The notes: generated by a model from the sequence alone, not told the origin. A DNA stretch of 64,000 nucleotides from JAAYCI01 sp031549285 (GCA_031549285.1 JAVBPZ010000011.1:69018-133017); one strand, 5' to 3'. Numbered from the stretch's first letter, positions 42,016 to 51,159 are shown. Program-made: numbers and translations.

Positions 42016-44193
42016 TTGGCTAAAAAAATCATAGTAACGCTTGCCAGCGGCCTTGCCGTCTTGTTGGTGCTTACGCTTGCGCTCACGCTGTTGTTGTCCT
42101 ATGAGGAATTTTTTGGCCGCGCCATCATGCTGCTGCTGTCGGTTTGCGTTGCCATTTTAATGGTATTCACCGTATATTTGTGTGTCAGCCGCATCGTGGA
42201 TGCCTTCCGCAAGCGCCGCCACGACGAAGAATCCCTGAGCGAAAAGCACATAGAAAAAATCCTGCGGGGCGAAAGCGCCCGCCGGCAGCATACCGCACAA
42301 AACGCGGCCATCCGCCGGGAAACCGAGATGCTGGACCTGCAGGAAATTCAGCAAATGCAGCAAAAGCGCGACCCCAAAAAGGTGGCGGATGATGAGAAAA
42401 ACATCCGCAAACAAGCGGAATATGAGGCCATGAAGGCCGCCGAAGAGGAAGACCTGCGCCGCAAGCTGGAAGCGATTGAAACCAAGCAGCGTGCCAAAGC
42501 CGAGGCCCGGGCGGAAACCATTGTCGCCGCCGAGGAAGAGGCCCGGGAGCGGGCCGCGCGGGAAGCCGACGACCAAGCCCGCCAGGTAGCCCTGGCCGAG
42601 GCCGAGGCGTTGCGCCGCGCCGCGGAAGAAGCACAGCAACGCCTGGCGGAAGAAGAAGCCGAACGCCTGCGCCTGCGTGCCGAGGCAGAAGCAAAGGAAA
42701 AAGCCGAACAGGAAGCCATTGACCGCCGCAAGGCCCAGGCGGTGGAAAGCGCCCGCAAGCAGGCAGAGGCGGTGGCCGCAGCACGCCGCCGCGCCGCGCA
42801 AAATGCCGCCCGCAGCCAAACCTTTTCCGCCATAACCACCGACAGCCTGCCATCCTTTAACACGCAGATCCTGGAAAAAATGGCCGAAGCCACCGACCCC
42901 AACCTGAACTATGTCGCCGCCGGCGTTCCCGCGCCGGTATTGGCATCGCGTCCTGCGCCCGCGCCCCAGACCCCGGTTACCGAAATGCCGGGCAACAGCA
43001 TTTGGGAAAAAATGCAGGTGCGCCAGTCGGCTGCACCAGATCTGTCCACGCATAGGGAGCATTCTGCGGACAACGCTGTTCCGGCTGCCATTTCTTCTTC
43101 CACACCGGTGGCTGCGCCCGCCACAGCACAAAGCATCACTCCGGAAAAATCCAATGCGTCCGGCCCAGATACCCACGCAGGAAGCTGGGTATATTCACCG
43201 GCCAGCACGCCTGCGGCTTCCACACCGGCGGCGACCGCTGCTGGTACCACAGCTTCCGCCCCTGCGCCGCTTCCTCCCGTGGGTGCAGCACCTGTCGCTG
43301 GCGGACCTTCCGGTACACAACCCGCCGCACCACAACGACCTGCCGCGGCACCGGAACGCCCCGCCTACCCGGCCGCCGCACGGCCAACGGCGCGCCCTGA
43401 ACCTGAACGGCACCACGCCGATACGTATGCACACAATGAAGCCAGGGAGCGTCCTGCCACCAGCCGACCTTCCTCTTCTTCCCAATATGATCCTGCTTCC
43501 CGTGGCGGACGCCCGCCACGCGCGTCCAGCGCATCGTCCCATCGCCTTTCTTCTGCTGCGGATGCCCACACCACTGACCGGCAAACCCATGCCACCGGTA
43601 CCGCCAGCAGCCGCGCGGCATCTTCCGCTGCGCGCACCACAGGCTATGCCGGGCATACCGATGCTTACCACGGCAGCAACCGTACCGGGAACCTAGCCCC
43701 CAGCCGGGAACCCACTTCTCGGAGCCATGCGTCCACTCGTGAGGCCACTGGTTCCACCGGACGCACATTTTCCGCCCCTTCCCGCGAGGGCATGCACGGC
43801 CACGAGCCTGCCGCCATGCACGGCACCGGTACCACGCGGCCAACTACCGCTGGCACCGCCCGCACCACCACACCGGAGCGCCCTGCACGGCCGGCCGAAC
43901 GACCCATAGCCGCCACCGCTGCCGGCGCGACCACTGCGGCACCGGGCGGCGAGCAACCCCGCAAACGCGGACGCCCGCCAAAACCCAAAACCGAAGAAGA
44001 ACTGAACGCACCAACACGCCCGCGCGGCAGGCCGCCAAGGCCCAAAACCGAGGAAGAACTGAACGCACCAAAACGCCCGCGCGGCAGGCCGCCGAAGCCC
44101 AAAACCGAGGAAGAATTGAACGCACCAAAGCGCCCACGCGGCAGGCCGCGCAAGTACCCCCTGCCTGGGGAGGAAACACCCGGTTCCAAATAG
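42016..44193 (+). CDS. Membrane-anchored coiled-coil protein with C-terminal AT-hooks
   Basis: A 725-residue protein of unknown function. Two membrane helices (about 4-28 and 35-60) form a hairpin; the basic RIVDAFRKRRHD after it places the rest in the cytoplasm. Residues about 75-270 are a long Ala/Glu/Arg-rich coiled coil. Residues about 280-640 are a disordered Pro/Ala/Ser/Thr-rich linker. The end has four AT-hook cores, RGRP at 651, 670, 689 and 708, spaced 19 residues apart with KPKTEEELNAP between. AT-hooks bind the minor groove of AT-rich DNA. TTG start, GGAG upstream. Follows upp by 132 bases. A membrane-chromosome tether is my inference; a wall-polymer binding role for the basic tail is possible. 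Confidence 0.85.
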   Translation: MAKKIIVTLASGLAVLLVLTLALTLLLSYEEFFGRAIMLLLSVCVAILMVFTVYLCVSRIVDAFRKRRHDEESLSEKHIEKILRGESARRQHTAQNAAIRRETEMLDLQEIQQMQQKRDPKKVADDEKNIRKQAEYEAMKAAEEEDLRRKLEAIETKQRAKAEARAETIVAAEEEARERAAREADDQARQVALAEAEALRRAAEEAQQRLAEEEAERLRLRAEAEAKEKAEQEAIDRRKAQAVESARKQAEAVAAARRRAAQNAARSQTFSAITTDSLPSFNTQILEKMAEATDPNLNYVAAGVPAPVLASRPAPAPQTPVTEMPGNSIWEKMQVRQSAAPDLSTHREHSADNAVPAAISSSTPVAAPATAQSITPEKSNASGPDTHAGSWVYSPASTPAASTPAATAAGTTASAPAPLPPVGAAPVAGGPSGTQPAAPQRPAAAPERPAYPAAARPTARPEPERHHADTYAHNEARERPATSRPSSSSQYDPASRGGRPPRASSASSHRLSSAADAHTTDRQTHATGTASSRAASSAARTTGYAGHTDAYHGSNRTGNLAPSREPTSRSHASTREATGSTGRTFSAPSREGMHGHEPAAMHGTGTTRPTTAGTARTTTPERPARPAERPIAATAAGATTAAPGGEQPRKRGRPPKPKTEEELNAPTRPRGRPPRPKTEEELNAPKRPRGRPPKPKTEEELNAPKRPRGRPRKYPLPGEETPGSK
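43966..44136 (+). repeat. Three 57-bp in-frame repeats coding AT-hooks
   Basis: Three consecutive 57-base units each encode RGRPP-x-PKTEEELNAP-x-RP. They differ mostly at third codon positions, so the duplication is not brand new. A fourth partial copy (RGRPRK) follows. Confidence 0.92.
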
Positions 44194-44270
44194 CAGGTGA
44201 TACCGTGATTGCTCTGCTATGGCAGGCACATGCCCGCGGTACAACCCCCATTATAGTATCGGAATGTATA

Positions 44271-44319
44271 CAAAAAAACCGTCCCCGTGAAGGATTTCTT
44301 CACCACGGACGGTTTTTTG
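44271..44319. terminator. Bidirectional terminator between the AT-hook gene and rlmL
   Basis: ACCGTCC-CGTGAAG arms pair across a short loop. Six Ts follow on the plus side and seven on the minus side. The two flanking genes converge here. Confidence 0.92.
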
Positions 44320-44391
44320 CTGTATCTTTTCGGGGCCCGGGGGCCTGACAACCCCGGCCAAACATTGCTTAATCCAGCCTAGCGGCTATGC

Positions 44392-45501
44392 TCAAAAATA
44401 CATATACAGCTGGCAGGGGATCATCCCATTATATATTTTTCTCCGCTTTGCCGCCTTTTTCCCAAAATGCTTTTCAAACTCCGCATCCGCGGTAATGATA
44501 TACGCCCCGGACACCGGGCTTTTTGCCAGTGCCTGGCCCAGAGTCTTCGCCAAGCCGGCAGCCTGCTTTTCATCCATCAACCGCTCGCCATAGGGAGGGT
44601 TCGTCAGCACCAGCGCCGCCGCTTCGGGGGAAAAGTCCGCCACATCCGCCTGCGAAAAGCGGCAACAATCCCCCACCCCGGCCAGCTTTGCGTTTGCCGC
44701 GGCCAGCGCCACCGCCTCGGGGTCAATATCAAAACCAAACCCTTCAAAAGCGGCATCCTGGCGTATTTCTTCTTTAGCCTCCGCACGCGCGGCGTCAAAC
44801 AGCCCCGTCGGCAAAAACGCATAATGCTCCGCCGCAAACCGCCGCCGCAAACCTGGCGCTATATTGCGCGCTTTCATGGCAGACTCTATCACCAGGGTGC
44901 CGCTGCCGCAAAAGGGGTCCTGCACCCGGCTGTCCCGCTTCACCCGGCCAAAGTCCGCCATGGCGGCCGCCAGCGTCTCTTTCAGCGGCGCCAGGCCCGC
45001 GGTGCGCCGGTACCCGCGCTTGTGCAGGCCCGCGCCCGAGGTATCCAAAAATACCTCCGCCACATCTTTGCGTATGGAAAACCGAATGCGGTATTCTTCG
45101 CCCCGTTCCGGCAGAAAGGTCACCTTGTGCCCCCGCCGCAGCCGCTCCACCACCGCCTTTTTCACAATACTTTGGCAGGCCGGAACACTGGACAACACAC
45201 TGGAGAGGCTGGACCCCTTCACTGGAAACATGCCGTTCTTCGGAATATATTCTTCGAACGGAATCGTCGAAACTCCGTCAAACAATTCATCAAACGTTGC
45301 CGCGGGAAAGGTCTTTAGCAAAATCATCACTCGCTCGCTACAGCGGCTCCACAGGTTAGCGTTTGCCAGCACCTGCTCATCGCCGCAAAACGCCACCCGT
45401 CCGTCGCTCACCTGTATTTCTTCTGCGCCGATCCGCTTAAAATCAAACGCCGCAGCCGACTCCAGCCCAAAATAACACGGCGCCACAAACTGAAATTTCA
45501 T
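44392..45501 (-). CDS. rlmL: THUMP-domain RNA guanine-N2 methyltransferase (RlmL/YpsC type)
   Basis: A 369-residue class I SAM methyltransferase. N-terminal ferredoxin-like and THUMP RNA-binding part (1-160), then GAGLHKRGYR and the SAM loop DPFCGSGTLVIESAM, and the catalytic LTNPPYGERL, typical of N2-guanine methylation of 23S rRNA. The E. coli RlmL is a two-domain fusion; this is the shorter YpsC-like form. GGGAG six bases before the ATG. Confidence 0.92.
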   Translation of the reverse strand: MKFQFVAPCYFGLESAAAFDFKRIGAEEIQVSDGRVAFCGDEQVLANANLWSRCSERVMILLKTFPAATFDELFDGVSTIPFEEYIPKNGMFPVKGSSLSSVLSSVPACQSIVKKAVVERLRRGHKVTFLPERGEEYRIRFSIRKDVAEVFLDTSGAGLHKRGYRRTAGLAPLKETLAAAMADFGRVKRDSRVQDPFCGSGTLVIESAMKARNIAPGLRRRFAAEHYAFLPTGLFDAARAEAKEEIRQDAAFEGFGFDIDPEAVALAAANAKLAGVGDCCRFSQADVADFSPEAAALVLTNPPYGERLMDEKQAAGLAKTLGQALAKSPVSGAYIITADAEFEKHFGKKAAKRRKIYNGMIPCQLYMYF

Positions 45502-45554
45502 TCTTCGCTCCCATCACTCTTTTTTTCTGGCGGTGCAGCATGGTAATTTCCCTG

Positions 45555-46547
45555 CTACACTCTGCTGTCCGCCGATATCACATTGCCGCCCACTGTTTCT
45601 TCGTCCGTGCCCGTATTGTTTTCCCGCGCCCCGGGGCGCAGGCGCGCTACTGTTTTTTGGTAAATATCCAGCCGCCGTATACCCCAAAACACCAGCGCCA
45701 TTAACCCCGCGGCGGCCAGCGTATCGGACAAAAAATGCCGGCCAATCAACACCCGCGCAAACGCCATCAGCGCAATATAGCCCCAGCAGATGCCATAAAC
45801 CAGCCTGCGCTTTTTGTCCCATGCCAGGAATAAATCACACAGGATTATCAACACAAAAATCCCCGCCGCGTTGGCGGTATGGCCGGATGGAAACGAGGTG
45901 CCACCATTCGCGAACGGGCGAAACCACACGGTAAAATCGGCAAAAGAACCCGCCGCCACCATGTCATCAAACCGAGTGCGGTCCCATATCCATTTTAACA
46001 GCTGAATCACCGCCTGGTTTACTGCCAAAAAAGCGGTGCCAAAAACCGCCACAAACAACAGCTGCCGATGGTATTTCCCCCACAGCATACCGACCCCAGC
46101 CAGCAGCATCCCCACCAGCAGCAACGTTCCCACCGCCAGAAAAACCGCCTTGCCGCTGCCGGCATCCACTAGCCACCCGCGCCGGGCCAGGTCATGCGCA
46201 GACGAGTATAGCAACACAAAACACGCTGTCACCGCCAACATGATCGCCAACACACCAAACAGCAGGCGCACGCCCCTACTTTGCGGGCGTACCGCGGCCA
46301 CGCCTGGCCTTGCCAAAATCAGCCAAAAAAACAGGGACAACAGCAGCAATGGCGCCGGCAAAAATGCTGTGTACCATCCAAAGCATTCCATTAGTATCGC
46401 AAAAGGATTTTGCGGGCTGTACAGCGCCTGGTCTATGGGTAAATCCCAAATGCTCGCCACCACAAACCCCGCCGCAAACACCAGCACCACTGGCAGCAGC
46501 CAGCGCAAAGCACGCCCGCTGTGTATGGCACCCTCGCTTTTCTTCAT
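45555..46547 (-). CDS. PAP2 superfamily phosphatase, membrane
   Basis: A 330-residue protein with about seven helices. The three PAP2 motifs are KWIWDRTRF, PSGHTANA and RVLIGRHFLSD, so catalytic His and Arg are kept. Likely acts on lipid phosphates such as undecaprenyl pyrophosphate or phosphatidic acid at the outer face. The ATG at 46547 has AAAGGA eight bases upstream. A 69-base gap separates it from the membrane-anchored protein upstream. Confidence 0.9.
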   Translation of the reverse strand: MKKSEGAIHSGRALRWLLPVVLVFAAGFVVASIWDLPIDQALYSPQNPFAILMECFGWYTAFLPAPLLLLSLFFWLILARPGVAAVRPQSRGVRLLFGVLAIMLAVTACFVLLYSSAHDLARRGWLVDAGSGKAVFLAVGTLLLVGMLLAGVGMLWGKYHRQLLFVAVFGTAFLAVNQAVIQLLKWIWDRTRFDDMVAAGSFADFTVWFRPFANGGTSFPSGHTANAAGIFVLIILCDLFLAWDKKRRLVYGICWGYIALMAFARVLIGRHFLSDTLAAAGLMALVFWGIRRLDIYQKTVARLRPGARENNTGTDEETVGGNVISADSRV

Positions 46548-46616
46548 ACTGCTGTTCCTTTCTGTACCATCCGGCAAATGCGCCAAAGCGAACGGAAACC
46601 AACCGGACCTGCTCAC

Positions 46617-47096
46617 TTACGGGTTCACAACCACCTTGAAGTAATATAAAATGGAACCACGCGCACCCCAGCCTGCCTCCACCATATAGGTATAGACTCC
46701 CGGCGCCTGCGGGGTCTCCAGCTGGCCGCCAAGCTCCAGGAACTCCACACTGTTGTCCACCGACCGGCTTATTTTCAGCGTTTCACAGGGGTAGGAAAAG
46801 CTCACATCCAGCGCCGCACCCGGCAGCACTGGCGCCGCCGGCATATCACGCCAGGCGTCCCGGTCCTCGTTCTGCCAGGACTTTGTCACCAGCAAAAACC
46901 GCCAGGAGTACGAGTCCATCATCCAGTTTTCGGCGGGCAATTCGGTATCAATATAATCAATCTGGATATCCGGCAGCGCATTTTCCGGGTGCTGCATGGC
47001 CAGCATATCGCGAATGACAAAAGCGAAGGCGGCGCTGAGCAATATCAGCAGCACCCCCGCGCCTATTTTCAGCACCATCTTTTTGCGCAGTTTCAT
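46617..47096 (-). CDS. Membrane-anchored extracellular protein, unknown
   Basis: A 159-residue protein: short basic start KLRKK, one helix (about 10-31), then an outer beta-rich domain (LDVSFSYPCETLKISRSVDN; GVYTYMVEAGWGARGSILYYFKVVV) that reads like an Ig-type fold. No lipobox. GGGAGG five bases before the ATG. Likely in one unit with the PAP2 gene. Confidence 0.75.
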   Translation of the reverse strand: MKLRKKMVLKIGAGVLLILLSAAFAFVIRDMLAMQHPENALPDIQIDYIDTELPAENWMMDSYSWRFLLVTKSWQNEDRDAWRDMPAAPVLPGAALDVSFSYPCETLKISRSVDNSVEFLELGGQLETPQAPGVYTYMVEAGWGARGSILYYFKVVVNP

Positions 47097-47240
47097 TCTT
47101 GCCTCCCGGCCGTTTTTGCTTTTTAAATAACTCCAAAAACCGGCGCACACGCGGGCCGCCGGCAATAGTCCCTTTTGTACTGTTTATTAGTATACCGTAT
47201 TTCCCGGTAAATTTCCACGCTGTTTTTCCACCAAAACCCC

Positions 47241-47270
47241 TTGACGCGCGCACAGTGCCTATGGTATGAT
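47241..47270 (+). promoter_or_regulatory. Promoter of the rpmG-secE-nusG ribosomal cluster
   Basis: TTGACG, 18-base spacer, TATGAT, 115 bases before rpmG. Confidence 0.72.
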
Positions 47271-47385
47271 TATTTCACCTCGCCGGAGGGCTTATTTTTT
47301 TGTGCAAATTTAGGTTTGCATTGTACGTCAACATTCCTGCCGGATGAGGGAGGTTTATCAACCGAACAATGGAGGTGCCCAGATT

Positions 47386-47535
47386 ATGACAGTAAAAATT
47401 ACCATGGCCTGTACCGAGTGCAAACAACGCAACTATGATACAACCAAAAACAAAAAGAACACTCCCGACAGGCTGGAGCTCAAAAAATATTGCCGCTTCT
47501 GCAAGAAGCACACCGCGCATCGCGAGACGAAGTGA
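47386..47535 (+). CDS. rpmG: 50S ribosomal protein L33
   Basis: A 49-residue L33 of the zinc-binding (C+) type, with CTEC and CRFC pairs. The start ATG at 47386 has GGAGGT nine bases upstream. Heads the secE-nusG-rplKA group, as in most Firmicutes. Confidence 0.96.
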   Translation: MTVKITMACTECKQRNYDTTKNKKNTPDRLELKKYCRFCKKHTAHRETK

Positions 47536-47676
47536 TCCCGAAATCCGTCAAAAATATGTTTTGTTTTTGACAAAATTTTTGCACAAGACGCGCTGTAGCA
47601 TTCGCTTGCCACAGCATCAGATTGAATACCTGCACGTCGTTCAATTTGATATTTAGTATGGAAAAGGGGATTCATC

Positions 47677-47997
47677 ATGGCGGAAAAAACTGCTAAAAAA
47701 CCCAATATTATCAAACGCATAGCCAAAGGCATTTCGCGCTTCTTCCGTGACACCATCGGCGAAATGAAAAAGGTTGTTTGGCCCAGCGCCAAGCAGGTAC
47801 GTAACAACCTTATCATTGTGCTGGTATTCGTCGCCTTTTTTGCGGCGCTTATTTTGCTGCTGGACTATGCGTTCGGTTTCCTGCTTAAGTTCGTGCTGGA
47901 CTCCAGCGCAAAGCTGTCTGAGGGTGATGCCGCTTCTACATCCCAGGCCGTGGCGGCTGCCCTGTTGCCGCTTCGCACCTTCTTTTCAGCACTGTAA
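47677..47997 (+). CDS. secE: Preprotein translocase subunit SecE
   Basis: A 106-residue one-pass protein. An amphipathic start RFFRDTIGEMKKVVWPSAKQV is the SecE signature, followed by one membrane helix. The tail after the helix (KLSEGDAASTSQ) is longer than the 60-residue norm. SecE clamps SecY in the membrane. AAAAGGGG before the ATG. Confidence 0.95.
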   Translation: MAEKTAKKPNIIKRIAKGISRFFRDTIGEMKKVVWPSAKQVRNNLIIVLVFVAFFAALILLLDYAFGFLLKFVLDSSAKLSEGDAASTSQAVAAALLPLRTFFSAL

Positions 47998-48024
47998 TCT
48001 GCGCAGCCACTAAAGGAGGCACAC

Positions 48025-48540
48025 ATGGACAAGGCCCAATGGTATGTGGTGCATACCTATTCCGGTTATGAAAACAAGGTCGCGCAAAATCTGCTTACCA
48101 TTGTGGAAAACCGCCGCCTGCAAGATTTCATTCAGGAAGTAAAGGTTCCCACCGAGATCGTGCCGGACATCAAGGACGGTAAGGAACGCCTGGTAGAGCG
48201 CAAACTATTCCCCGGCTATGTGCTGGTGAAAATGGTCATGACCGACGACAGCTGGTATATCGTGCGCAACACCCGCGGTGTTACCGGGTTCGTGGGGCCC
48301 AGCTCAAAGCCCGTTCCCCTGACCGAGGCCGAGGTTGCCTCGCTGGGTGTGGACGCACCCACCGCCAGTGTGGACTATGCTGTGGGCGACAGCGTGGAGG
48401 TTCTGACCGGCCCGCTGGAGGGCTTCATCGGCCTGGTGGAAAGCATCGACCACGATGCCGGCAAGGTAAACGTAAAGGTATCCATGTTCGGCCGCGAAAC
48501 CCCTGCCGAGCTGGAACTGGCACAGGTCCGGCCTATCTAA
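48025..48540 (+). CDS. nusG: Transcription termination/antitermination protein NusG
   Basis: A 171-residue NusG with an NGN domain (WYVVHTYSGYENKVAQNL and FPGYVLVKMVMTDDSWYIVRNTRGVTGFVG) and a C-terminal KOW domain (GDSVEVLTGPLEGFIGLVESI). It binds RNA polymerase and modulates pausing. AAAGGAGG precedes the ATG, 27 bases after secE. Confidence 0.97.
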   Translation: MDKAQWYVVHTYSGYENKVAQNLLTIVENRRLQDFIQEVKVPTEIVPDIKDGKERLVERKLFPGYVLVKMVMTDDSWYIVRNTRGVTGFVGPSSKPVPLTEAEVASLGVDAPTASVDYAVGDSVEVLTGPLEGFIGLVESIDHDAGKVNVKVSMFGRETPAELELAQVRPI

Positions 48541-48614
48541 TCCGTTTCTGGTCCATACCCACTTGTTGTTTTTGGGGTTCGCCGCCACAGGCCATGCCGG
48601 TGGTGAAGGGTCCC

Positions 48615-48654
48615 GTGGGAGGGCGGAAATATGCTCCGTCCGCTATATTACCAC
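48615..48654 (+). promoter_or_regulatory. Putative L1-binding leader element before rplK
   Basis: GTGGGAGGG and TTACCAC enclose a pairable segment just before the rplK ribosome binding site. The same frame of bases recurs before rplA. L1 binding is inferred from the operon's known autogenous control in other bacteria. Confidence 0.55.
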
Positions 48655-48673
48655 GTTTGGAGGTTACTGCAAA

Positions 48674-49099
48674 ATGGCACAAAAGGTTATTGGTTACATC
48701 AAGCTGCAAATTCCCGCAGGCAAGGCAACGCCTGCACCGCCGGTGGGTCCCGCGCTGGGCCAGCATGGCGTGAACATCATGTCGTTCACAAAAGAGTTTA
48801 ACGAGCGCACCCAGAAGGATATCGGCTACCTCATTCCGGTGGTTATCACCGTGTATGCGGACCATTCCTTCTCGTTCATCACCAAAACACCGCCGGCCGC
48901 CGTCCTGATTAAAAAGGCTGCCGGCCTGGACAAAGCCAGCGGCGCCCCCAACAAGGACAAGGTGGCCACGCTGAAACGCGCCCAGCTGGAAGAGATTGCC
49001 AAAACAAAAATGGCTGACCTGAACGCTGCCGATCTGGACTCTGCCGTCAGCATGATAGCCGGCACCTGCCGCAGCATGGGCGTCACGGTCGAGGGATAA
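48674..49099 (+). CDS. rplK: 50S ribosomal protein L11
   Basis: A 141-residue L11, at the GTPase-associated centre. The N-terminal VIGYIKLQIPAGKATPAPPVGPALGQHGVNIM loop and the RNA-binding C-terminal domain are complete. The ATG at 48674 lies after TTTGGAGG. Confidence 0.98.
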   Translation: MAQKVIGYIKLQIPAGKATPAPPVGPALGQHGVNIMSFTKEFNERTQKDIGYLIPVVITVYADHSFSFITKTPPAAVLIKKAAGLDKASGAPNKDKVATLKRAQLEEIAKTKMADLNAADLDSAVSMIAGTCRSMGVTVEG

Positions 49100-49166
49100 C
49101 GCATCCTCGATACCAGAACCACACAACGAAATTAAAATGATTCCGGGCTTTGCCCCGGGCCCCAAA

Positions 49167-49194
49167 GTGGGAGGAAAATTTCCGACATTACCAC
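49167..49194 (+). promoter_or_regulatory. Putative L1-binding leader element before rplA
   Basis: GTGGGAGG, a short AAATTT hairpin-like centre and TTACCAC, then AGGAGG. It matches the element in front of rplK. Confidence 0.55.
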
Positions 49195-49207
49195 AGGAGG
49201 TACAATT

Positions 49208-49903
49208 ATGAAACACGGAAAACATTACGTGGACTCCGCAAAACTTGTGGACCGCGCGAAACTGTACGACAGCGAGGAAGCCCTGGAACTGGTCTGCAAA
49301 ACCGCCAAGGCCAAATTTGACGAAACGGTAGAACTGCACGTGCGCCTGGGCGTGGACAGCCGCCATGCCGACCAGCAGGTCCGCGGCGCGGTGGTGCTGC
49401 CGCACGGCACCGGTAAAGACGTGCGCGTGCTGGTTATTGCCAAGGGCGACGCCGCCAAGGCCGCCGAAGAAGCCGGCGCCATGATGGTGGGCGAGGCCGA
49501 GCTGGTAACCAAGATTCAGAACGAAGGCTTTGTGGATTTCGACGTGCTGATTACCACACCGGACATGATGGGCCTGGTTGGCCGTCTGGGCAAGGTTCTG
49601 GGCCCCCGTGGCCTGATGCCGAACCCGAAGGCCGGCACCGTTACCCCGGATGTGGGCAAGGCGGTGGCGGAAGCCAAAGCCGGTAAGATTGAATACCGTC
49701 TGGACAAGTCGAACATCATCCACGTGCCGATCGGCAAAGCTTCCTTCGGCAAGGAAAAGCTGGATGACAACCTGTCCACCGTCATGGATGCCATCGTAAA
49801 GGCAAAACCGGCCGCTGCCAAGGGACAGTACATCCGCAGCGCCACCGTTGCCTCCACCATGGGCCCCGGCATCCGCCTGAGCAGCACCAAGTACGGCGTG
49901 TAA
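49208..49903 (+). CDS. rplA: 50S ribosomal protein L1
   Basis: A 231-residue L1, the mobile stalk protein near the E site and a translational repressor in E. coli. The signature GPRGLMPNPKAGTVT and the start KHGKHYVDSAKLVDRAKLYD are conserved. CAGGAGG precedes the ATG. Confidence 0.98.
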   Translation: MKHGKHYVDSAKLVDRAKLYDSEEALELVCKTAKAKFDETVELHVRLGVDSRHADQQVRGAVVLPHGTGKDVRVLVIAKGDAAKAAEEAGAMMVGEAELVTKIQNEGFVDFDVLITTPDMMGLVGRLGKVLGPRGLMPNPKAGTVTPDVGKAVAEAKAGKIEYRLDKSNIIHVPIGKASFGKEKLDDNLSTVMDAIVKAKPAAAKGQYIRSATVASTMGPGIRLSSTKYGV

Positions 49904-49931
49904 AACACACCTGCATGGTATCGCTGACAGC

Positions 49932-49961
49932 TTGACAAAACTGCAGTTTTTATTGTAGAAT
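49932..49961 (+). promoter_or_regulatory. Promoter of rplJ-rplL
   Basis: TTGACA, 18-base spacer, TAGAAT, just upstream of the L10 leader. Confidence 0.72.
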
Positions 49962-49967
49962 AATATT

Positions 49968-50160
49968 GCTGTTTTTAAGACAGCAGGAACGCCATGAGAA
50001 CCAATGAATACAGGGCGGCATGCGCTGGCAGCGCAGGTCGGGCTTTATTCAAAGGGGAACGAAGCGTCTAACCGGGCACCTGCCCGTCCTGCCGAGAAAC
50101 GGGCTGATGATACCTTGTGTATTCTTGCCTCTTTCTCGCATGGGAAAGAGGCTTTTTCAT
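49968..50160 (+). promoter_or_regulatory. L10 leader with attenuator
   Basis: A structured leader of about 190 bases in the standard L10-leader position. It ends with GCCTCTTTC and GAAAGAGGC arms and five Ts (50127-50156), an intrinsic terminator. Excess L10(L12)4 is expected to bind and lower rplJL expression. Confidence 0.82.
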
Positions 50161-50203
50161 TGTCGTGGCAACCCCTGCATACGAAACGAGGTGAAACAAG
50201 AAT

Positions 50204-50725
50204 ATGCCAAGTGATAAGATTCTTGCACAGAAAAAGGAATATGTGGCCGACCTGCGTAAAAAAATCGAGGCTGCTCCGGCAGGCGTGCTGGTGGATTACA
50301 TCGGTATCACCGTGGACCAGGACACCGCCCTGCGGCGCGAACTGCGTGAGGCAGGCGTGGAATACGCCGTGGTGAAAAACACCATGATGCATCTTGCCAT
50401 TCAGGACACCGCTTTTAGCGAGCTGGAAGGCGCGCTGACCGGTTCTACTGCCCTGGCTCTGGCAAAGGACGAGGACGATGCTCTGGCCCCGGCCCGCATT
50501 TTGTGCAAATACGCTGAAAAGTCCAAGGGTAAGTTCAGCGTAAAGATTGGCTACCTGGATGGCAAGGTTGTCCCCGCCGCCGAGGTAGAGGCCCTGTCCA
50601 AACTGCCCGGGCGCGAAGGTCTTTTGTCCATGTTGCTGTCGGCGCTTACCGGCAACCTGCGTGGCCTTGCAGTCGGCCTGAATGCCGTGGCTGAAAAGAA
50701 AGCCACAGAGGAAGGCGCCGCATAA
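50204..50725 (+). CDS. rplJ: 50S ribosomal protein L10
   Basis: A 173-residue L10, anchor of the L7/L12 stalk. The N-terminal domain (VLVDYIGITVDQDTALRRELREAGVEYAVVKNTM) binds 23S rRNA; the C-terminal helix binds L12 dimers. AACGAGGTG precedes the ATG. Confidence 0.97.
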   Translation: MPSDKILAQKKEYVADLRKKIEAAPAGVLVDYIGITVDQDTALRRELREAGVEYAVVKNTMMHLAIQDTAFSELEGALTGSTALALAKDEDDALAPARILCKYAEKSKGKFSVKIGYLDGKVVPAAEVEALSKLPGREGLLSMLLSALTGNLRGLAVGLNAVAEKKATEEGAA

Positions 50726-50790
50726 TTTCCGTACAAAACAGGTCCCATAAACCAAACATACACTGATAGAATTGGATGGAGGAAAAAACA

Positions 50791-51159
50791 ATGGCTGATA
50801 AAATTGAAAAGATCATCGCCGAAGTAGAGGCGATGACCGTTCTGGAACTGAACGAACTGGTAAAAGCAATCGAGGAAAAATTTGGCGTATCCGCCGCCGC
50901 CCCGGTCATGATGGCCGGTGCCGCACCGGCCGCCGCTGCCGAGGAAAAGAGCGAGTACGACGTGATCCTGGCGGAAATTGGCGAAAACAAGATGGCCGTT
51001 ATCAAGACCGTGAAAGAGATCACCGGCCTGGGCCTGAAGGAAGCCAAAGACCTGGTGGACAATGCTCCGAAGCCCATCAAGGAAGGCATCTCCAAGGCAG
51101 ACGCCGACGATATCCAGAAGAAAATGGAAGAGGCCGGCGCAAAGGTCGAACTCAAATAA
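50791..51159 (+). CDS. rplL: 50S ribosomal protein L7/L12
   Basis: A 122-residue stalk protein. N-terminal dimerisation domain (1-30), Ala-rich hinge (AAPVMMAGAAPAAAA), C-terminal factor-binding domain (AVIKTVKEITGLGLKEAKDLVD). GGAGG precedes the ATG at 50791. Followed by a terminator and not by rpoB. Confidence 0.98.
   Translation: MADKIEKIIAEVEAMTVLELNELVKAIEEKFGVSAAAPVMMAGAAPAAAAEEKSEYDVILAEIGENKMAVIKTVKEITGLGLKEAKDLVDNAPKPIKEGISKADADDIQKKMEEAGAKVELK

Noticed and set aside
47166..47385. tRNA gene in the rpmG-secE region
   Set aside because: A tRNA-Trp is sometimes found here, but no cloverleaf can be folded from 47166-47385 or 47536-47676.
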